From: Gemmatimonadaceae bacterium
GTDB lineage: Bacteria > Gemmatimonadota > Gemmatimonadetes > Gemmatimonadales > Gemmatimonadaceae
DNA length: 36,519 nucleotides
Assembly (NCBI GenBank): GCA_014377535.1
Contig: JACMPK010000198.1
Span: 1 to 36,519 of the forward strand
Direction: 5' to 3'
The position numbers and the translations under genes were made by a program. Below, in pieces: positions 33,567 through 36,519 of the stretch (position 1 is the first letter of the stretch; every line of letters starts with the position of its first letter). Under the pieces are notes generated by a model that was given only the letters and a program-made list of their open reading frames with translations, was not told the DNA's origin and ran no database searches.

Positions 33567-36519
33567 TCAGGCGATCGGTTTCGTGCGGCGCTGGATGACG
33601 ATCGGTGCGACGCCCAGCGCAGATACCTTCGCGTTGAAGGCGGCCACGTCACGCGTCAGCAGCTGCTCGAGCCGCTGCAGAAGCGGCGCCCACTGTCCGA
33701 CCAGCTCGCCCGTGCGAGCGACGGCGCCGCCGGTCGGCGGTCCTTCCGGTCCCCCGTGGATGTAGCCATTGGTGCCCGTGACGTTTCCGTAGGTCTCGGC
33801 CAGCTGATTGTCGAGGCGACCGCCGAACCGCAGTACGTCGTAGGTGACCTTGATGCGCGGCTCCGTCATCAGCGATTCGAGCGAATCGAGGGTCGAGCCG
33901 AGTGATGCAGCGAGCGGGGCGAGGTCGATGGCGACACCGGCTTTGGTCGCCTGATCGAGGCTCGCCAGCGCCTGTGCGCGTACGCCGCGCATCGTTTCGA
34001 GCGATCGGTTGAGCGACTCCAGTGTGTCGCGCAGCTGACGTGCCGTCTCGAACTGCGAGGTGTAGTCGGCGGCGCTCACGTCGGTCAGGCGCGGGTCGGC
34101 GAGCACGCGGAACCGGTGTGACTGCGTGGCGGTCGCCGTGACCAGGCGGACCTCGTACTCGCCGGGTACGACGCGGATGCCTCCGGTGTAGCCCCAGAGC
34201 ACCTGATCCGGTGCCATCAGCGGTCCGGGCCAGGTGAGGTCCCAGATGACCGCGTGCGCACCGATCTTCACCGGCAGCACCGGCTGTTGACGACGACGGC
34301 TTTCGGTGGTGTCGGTTGTCAGAGTACGAACCAGCGCGCCGGCGCTGGATCGCACTTCAAGAGTGTATGGTGTCTTGATACTGTCTGCAAACAGCAGGTG
34401 AAATGCCGCGCCATTCGGCGGTGCGTCGAGTGGCGTCTCCCGTCCACCGGCGCCGCCACCCTGTCCGCGGTCGGCACGGACCACGTCACGCGGCTTGAAC
34501 AGGTGCATCGGGGTCGTCGGCTTCGCGGCGGCAAGCTGCTGCAGCGGCGTCAGGTCATCCAGGATCCAGAGTGAGCGGCCCTGCGTGCCCACGATCAGGT
34601 CGTCGTTCCAGAGCTGCAGGTCGCTGATCGGCACGACCGGCAGGTTGCGCTGGAACGGTTGCCAGCGGGCGCCATTGTCGATCGAGACGAACAGCCCGAA
34701 TTCCGTTCCCGCGTAGAGCAGTCCTGCGCGCTTCGGGTCCTCGCGCACCACGCGGACCGGGTAGTCGGCCGGGATGCCGTTCCGGCCATCGGCAATGCGG
34801 GTCCAGGTCCTTCCGTAGTCGTCGGTGCGCCAGGCGTAGGGTGCGTAATCGTCCAGGCGGTAGCGGTGTGCGGCGACGTAGGCGCGCCCGGGCACATGCC
34901 GCGACAGGTCGATGCGGTTCACCGTGGCGAACTTCGGCATGCCGGGTGGCGTGACGTCCTGCCACGAGCTTCCACCGTCGCGCGTCAGGTGCACGCGTCC
35001 GTCGTCGCTGCCGGTCCAGAGCACCTTGGCATCGGCGTGGTCTTCGGCGAGGGCGAAGATCGTGTTGAACATCTCCACGCCGGTCTGGTCGCCATTGATC
35101 GGGCCACCGGCCATGCCCTGCGTGGACTTGTCGTTCGTGGTGAGATCCGGGCTGATCACCGTCCAGTTCAGCCCTCCGTCGCGGGTGCGGTGCACCACCT
35201 GCGAGGCGTGGTAGACCACGTTCCGGTCATGCGTCGACACGACGATCGGGGCGACCCACTGGAAGCGGTACCGGAGCGCGGAGCCCTTCTGGCCAACCTG
35301 CTGCTGCGGGTAGGCGATCACGTCGCGCCGCGTGTCCCGCTTCGGCTCGTAGCGGTTGATGGCGCCTCCGTAGCAGCCGCCGTAGAGCACGTCGGGGTGG
35401 TCCGGATGAAGCGCGACCGGCCCCGTCTCGCAGCCTCCGGCGTTCATCCACGCATTCATGGGGTGCAGCGTGTTGGCGTCGAGCCAGGCGGGCACCGAGA
35501 TGGACGTATTGTCCTGCTGGGCGGTGTAGACGCGATACGGAAAGCCGTGGTCCACGATCACGTCGTAGAGTTCTGCGGTCGGCAGCAGGTTCATGCTGCT
35601 CCACGATTTACCGCCCGTCAGCGAAACGACGGATCCACCGTCATCACCGAGCACCATGATCTTTGGATTTGTCGGATTGATCCAGAGGTCGTGAGTGTCG
35701 CCATGCGGAATTGATACTGCCTCGAAGGTGCGGCCTCCATCGACTGACTTGTGCAGCTGCACGCTCATCAGCCACACCTGACTTTCGTTCACCGGGTCGG
35801 CCACGATCCGGTAGTAGTACCAGGCGCGCTGCCGGATCTTGTTCTCCGCGTTGACACGCGACCAGCTCACGCCGGCGTCGTCTGACCGGTACAGTCCGCC
35901 AAGCGGCTCCGCCTCGATCATCGCCCACATCCGGTCCGGATTTGCAGGCGAGATCGTGATGCCGACCTTGCCCACCAGGCCAGTCGGCAGGCCGCCGCCG
36001 ACCTTAATCCACGTCTCGCCGCCGTCCGACGAGCGATACACGCCGCCCTCGGCGCCACCCGAAATCATGGTCCATGGTTTCCGCTCTGCTCGCCACATGC
36101 CGGCGTAGAGAATGCGAGGGTTGGTCGGGTGCATGACCAACTCGCTGGCGCCGGTCGAGTCGTTGAGGGCGAACACGTGGTCCCAGGTCTTTCCGCCATC
36201 TTTCGAGCGGAAGATCCCGCGCTCCCTGTTGCGTCCGAACGGGTGTCCCAGCGCGGCAGCGTAGACCAGGTCCGGGTTGGTGGGATGCACGACGATCCGC
36301 CCGATCGCACCCGTTTCCCGCAGGCCGACGAAGCTCCAGGTGCGGCCCGCGTCGGTCGACTTCCACATCCCGCGTCCGGTCGACGAGTTGCCGCGCACAT
36401 CCTGTGAGCCGGTGCCCACGTAAATCACGTTCGGGTCGCTGTCAGCGACATCGATGGAGCCGATCACGCCGCCGAAGAACTTGTCGGCGATCGGCTGCCA
36501 ACTCTGGCCCGCGTCCTCC
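33567..36519 (-). CDS. Secreted VPS10/sortilin-like Asp-box (BNR) repeat protein, 5' truncated
   Basis: The frame is open to the window edge (EDAGQSWQPIADKFFGGV precedes the first internal GTG at 36467), so the N-terminus is missing; about 983 residues remain. At least nine Asp-box motifs of the S-x-D-x-G-x-T-W type are visible (STDAGRTW, SKDGGKTW, SSDGGETW, SDDAGVSW, SVDGGRTF, TRDGGLNW, TRDGGSSW, TDDYGRTW, SIDNGARW), implying a beta-propeller of the sialidase/VPS10 kind. The C-terminal 280 residues (from about GRSLWILDDLTPLQQL) include a FlgD-like Ig segment (KIGAHAVIWDLTWPG, VVPGEYEVRLV) and a helical bundle. Such proteins are annotated 'glycosyl hydrolase', but no catalytic residues can be assigned. 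Role unknown; probably exported. Confidence 0.88.
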   Translation of the reverse strand, partial: EDAGQSWQPIADKFFGGVIGSIDVADSDPNVIYVGTGSQDVRGNSSTGRGMWKSTDAGRTWSFVGLRETGAIGRIVVHPTNPDLVYAAALGHPFGRNRERGIFRSKDGGKTWDHVFALNDSTGASELVMHPTNPRILYAGMWRAERKPWTMISGGAEGGVYRSSDGGETWIKVGGGLPTGLVGKVGITISPANPDRMWAMIEAEPLGGLYRSDDAGVSWSRVNAENKIRQRAWYYYRIVADPVNESQVWLMSVQLHKSVDGGRTFEAVSIPHGDTHDLWINPTNPKIMVLGDDGGSVVSLTGGKSWSSMNLLPTAELYDVIVDHGFPYRVYTAQQDNTSISVPAWLDANTLHPMNAWMNAGGCETGPVALHPDHPDVLYGGCYGGAINRYEPKRDTRRDVIAYPQQQVGQKGSALRYRFQWVAPIVVSTHDRNVVYHASQVVHRTRDGGLNWTVISPDLTTNDKSTQGMAGGPINGDQTGVEMFNTIFALAEDHADAKVLWTGSDDGRVHLTRDGGSSWQDVTPPGMPKFATVNRIDLSRHVPGRAYVAAHRYRLDDYAPYAWRTDDYGRTWTRIADGRNGIPADYPVRVVREDPKRAGLLYAGTEFGLFVSIDNGARWQPFQRNLPVVPISDLQLWNDDLIVGTQGRSLWILDDLTPLQQLAAAKPTTPMHLFKPRDVVRADRGQGGGAGGRETPLDAPPNGAAFHLLFADSIKTPYTLEVRSSAGALVRTLTTDTTESRRRQQPVLPVKIGAHAVIWDLTWPGPLMAPDQVLWGYTGGIRVVPGEYEVRLVTATATQSHRFRVLADPRLTDVSAADYTSQFETARQLRDTLESLNRSLETMRGVRAQALASLDQATKAGVAIDLAPLAASLGSTLDSLESLMTEPRIKVTYDVLRFGGRLDNQLAETYGNVTGTNGYIHGGPEGPPTGGAVARTGELVGQWAPLLQRLEQLLTRDVAAFNAKVSALGVAPIVIQRRTKPIA

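Overview
The window is high-GC DNA with mostly forward-strand genes, frequent GTG starts and tight operons. The gene style suggests a flagellated Gemmatimonadota-like bacterium: secreted S9 peptidase, Asp-box (VPS10/BNR) secreted protein, DUF3597, SRPBCC-epimerase fusion. That phylum call is an inference from protein style, because no rRNA or taxonomic marker is present. I saw no tRNA, rRNA, insertion sequence, integrase or CRISPR array.

Region 1 (1-3513) is the end of a flagellar block: a 5'-truncated fliD, fliS, a FliT-like small gene, a small unknown ORF, then flgM. flgM has a near-consensus sigma-28 (FliA) promoter and a strong hairpin after it. Region 2 (3730-11166) is a compact chemotaxis operon: cheY, cheZ, cheA, cheW, cheR, cheD, a second cheY, a CheX/CheC-type phosphatase and cheB. 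No chemoreceptor lies in the window. The locus carries two unrelated CheY-P phosphatase types. CheA has an unusual N-terminal extension of about 170 residues and no recognisable P2 domain.

Region 3 (11202-17011) is mixed housekeeping: an MqsA/YgiT-like zinc-HTH protein without a toxin partner, an SRPBCC plus TIGR01777 epimerase fusion, a small membrane zinc-ribbon protein overlapping an SPFH/prohibitin-like gene, a DUF3597 protein and a Kef-type cation/proton antiporter. Between the antiporter and the convergent next gene lies a 232-bp element bounded by 31-bp inverted repeats.

Region 4 (17382-25543) has a stand-alone molybdopterin oxidoreductase on the minus strand and, divergent from it, a complete czcCBA-type heavy-metal RND efflux operon. 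Region 5 (25588-36519) is envelope and secretion related: a lipoprotein FKBP isomerase (minus), a PepSY transmembrane protein (plus), a large secreted S9 peptidase with a C-terminal TPR region (plus), a TonB-dependent siderophore receptor (minus) with a good Fur box just upstream of its start, and an Asp-box repeat protein (minus) truncated by the window edge. The Fur box, receptor and PepSY protein together point to iron acquisition.
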